DNA of 5,604 bases from positions 1-5,604 of the forward strand of contig PMAL01000112.1 in the NCBI GenBank assembly GCA_003152555.1, given 5' to 3'. Source of the DNA: Acidimicrobiaceae bacterium. Lineage in GTDB: Bacteria; Actinomycetota; Acidimicrobiia; Acidimicrobiales; RAAP-2. Below are positions 4,369 to 5,604 of the stretch, piece by piece (positions within the stretch are counted from its first letter, which is position 1; each line of letters starts with the position of its first letter). The notes under the pieces are model-generated. The model saw only the letters and a list, made by a program, of their open reading frames with translations. It ran no database searches and was not told the origin of the DNA. The position numbers and the translations under genes were made by a program.

Positions 4369-5604
4369 CTACTCCTCGGAGGCGAAGTTCGAGATCGACT
4401 GGAGCTCCGCGCTGCTGAGGTCGCGCGGTTGCTCGCCGCGCGCCACCTTCTCGCTCTCCACGAAATGCTTGATGTCGGTGACGACATCGGGGTTGGCCAG
4501 TGTCGTGATGTCGCCCACGTCGGTGAAGTTCGAGATCGACGCGATGACTCGGCGCATGATCTTGCCCGATCGGGTCTTGGGCATGTCGGCGACAATCCAG
4601 ACGTTCTTGGGTCGCGCGATCTTGCCGATCTCGCGCTCGACCATCATGGTCACCTTCTCCGCCACGTCCACGTTCGGGTCCACCCCGGGCTTCACGGCGA
4701 TGTACATCTCGACCGCGTGTCCCCGCAATTCGTCAACGACAGGAACTGCGGCGGCCTCGGCGACCTCTTCGACCATGAGGGCGGCCGATTCAAGTTCCTT
4801 GGTGCCCAGACGGTGACCCGAGACGTTGATCACGTCGTCCACGCGCCCGAGGATCCGGTAGTAGCCGTCCTTGGCCTGCATCGCGCCGTCATTGGCGAAA
4901 TACGGCCAGTCGTGCCAGTCCGTGCTCTTGGGGTCCTTGTTGTACTTCTCGTAGTAGGTCTTGACGAACCGATCGGGGTCCCCCCAGATGGTCTGGAAGA
5001 TGCCCGGCCACGGGTTGCGGATGCATATATTGCCCGCGTGCCCGCTGCCCGCCTTCACGACTTCGCCGTTCTCGTCGAGGATCTCGGGGAATATCCCGAT
5101 CACGGCCGGTCCGCAACTGCCGGGCTTCATGGCGTTGAGCGCTGGCAGGGTACTTCCGAGGAAGCCGCCATTCTCGGTCTGCCACCAGGTGTCGACGATT
5201 ACCGCTTCACCCTTGCCGACGACCTCGTGGTACCAGCGCCAGACGTCGGGTTCGATTGGTTCGCCCACGGTCGTCATGTGCTTGAAGTGGTAGTTGTACT
5301 TCGCCGGCTCGTCCGGTCCAACCTTGCGAAGGGTGCGGATCGTCGTGGGAGCCGTGTGGAAGGTCGTCACTCCGAGTCTCTCGGCAATCCTCCACATGCG
5401 TCCGGCGTCGGGGTACGTGGGGACTCCCTCGTACATGACCGTCGTCGTTCCGAGGGCCAAGGGGCCGTAGACGATGTAGGAATGCCCCGTGATCCAACCG
5501 ATGTCTGCGGCGCACCAGTACGTGTCGTTGGGGTGGATGTCCTGGTAGTACTTGGACGTCCCCGCCACGTACGAGAGGTAGCCGCCCGTACTGTGCTGGC
5601 AGCC
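4369..5604 (-). CDS. acs: acetyl-CoA synthetase (AMP-forming), C-terminal part, cut by the window edge
   Basis: Acs makes acetyl-CoA from acetate, ATP and CoA through an acetyl-adenylate, in the cytoplasm. The frame is open to the window edge, giving 411 residues. The GTG at 5568-5566 is internal, since the preceding codons read GCQHSTGGYLSY, equivalent to the HTTGGYL segment after the P-loop. Landmarks, counted from the edge: YWCAADIGWITGHSYIVYGPL (29-49), VDTWWQTENGG (137-147) with the tryptophan that limits the pocket to acetate, YFANDGA (235-241), GRVDDVINVSGHRLGTKELE (253-272) and PKTRSGKIMRR (342-352) with the catalytic lysine that protein acetyltransferases modify in this family. Differences from the common form: QTENGG for QTETGG, and FANDGA where a Gly precedes the Asp. 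The tail runs about 25 residues past the usual end and repeats SISNF. The N-terminal third or so lies outside. A propionyl-CoA-type synthetase is possible but less likely. Confidence 0.93.
   Translation of the reverse strand, partial: GCQHSTGGYLSYVAGTSKYYQDIHPNDTYWCAADIGWITGHSYIVYGPLALGTTTVMYEGVPTYPDAGRMWRIAERLGVTTFHTAPTTIRTLRKVGPDEPAKYNYHFKHMTTVGEPIEPDVWRWYHEVVGKGEAVIVDTWWQTENGGFLGSTLPALNAMKPGSCGPAVIGIFPEILDENGEVVKAGSGHAGNICIRNPWPGIFQTIWGDPDRFVKTYYEKYNKDPKSTDWHDWPYFANDGAMQAKDGYYRILGRVDDVINVSGHRLGTKELESAALMVEEVAEAAAVPVVDELRGHAVEMYIAVKPGVDPNVDVAEKVTMMVEREIGKIARPKNVWIVADMPKTRSGKIMRRVIASISNFTDVGDITTLANPDVVTDIKHFVESEKVARGEQPRDLSSAELQSISNFASEE
4384..4540 (-). repeat. 16-bp direct repeat in the 3' end of acs
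   Basis: GAAGTTCGAGATCGAC (plus-strand reading) occurs at 4384-4399 and again at 4525-4540, 141 bases apart. Because 141 is a multiple of three, both copies are read in the same frame and encode part of SISNF, once just after the conserved PKTRSGKIMRR region and once five residues from the C-terminus. The identity extends over all codon positions, which favours a recent copying event over convergence. Confidence 0.8.

Noticed and set aside
5112..5122. CGCAACTGCCG shared between the sbp-cysT stem-loop and acs
   Set aside because: The 11-base match lies in a conserved Acs coding stretch without the rest of the palindrome; likely chance.
5566..5568. GTG as the start of acs
   Set aside because: The frame continues upstream with GCQHSTGGYLSY, a conserved internal Acs segment, so the GTG is an internal valine.

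Overview
The window holds a complete sulfate/thiosulfate ABC-importer operon and the 3' part of an acetyl-CoA synthetase gene, all on the minus strand. Transcription therefore runs from high to low coordinates. GC content is fairly high in the genes and clearly lower in the region upstream of the operon. The binding protein and the AMP-forming acetyl-CoA synthetase look like actinobacterial proteins, possibly from an Acidimicrobiia-like lineage. This is an impression from protein sequence recalled without a search, so the assignment is tentative. The binding protein has an ordinary Sec signal and no lipobox, which is unusual for a Gram-positive importer.

Layout, in transcription order: (1) 5604-4369, the C-terminal 411 residues of acetyl-CoA synthetase (acs), cut by the window edge and closed by a strong 15-bp stem-loop terminator at 4347-4313. 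(2) 4312-3972, a non-coding stretch. Its upstream half is GC-rich and unexplained; its downstream half is AT-rich and carries operator-like palindromes, a possible promoter and a good ribosome binding site. (3) 3971-2856, the periplasmic or exported sulfate-binding protein (sbp). (4) 2875-2003, permease cysT; (5) 2006-1194, permease cysW; (6) 1210-260, ATPase cysA. The four transporter genes overlap or abut, as in a single transcript. (7) 259-1, mostly non-coding, with at most the first 21 codons of a further minus-strand gene at the left edge.

The four operon products form one machine: Sbp captures sulfate (or thiosulfate) outside the membrane, CysT and CysW form the channel, and a CysA dimer powers import by ATP hydrolysis, feeding cysteine and methionine synthesis. 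The acs gene, which activates acetate, has its own terminator and is probably an unrelated neighbour.

I do not see an undescribed system here. The observations most worth following are that the predicted mature Sbp contains no cysteine and no methionine, a sulfur-economy signature; that a perfect 16-bp inverted repeat lies just after the sbp stop codon, inside the annotated 5' end of cysT; and that the sbp upstream region carries several dyads that could be operators for a sulfur regulator.
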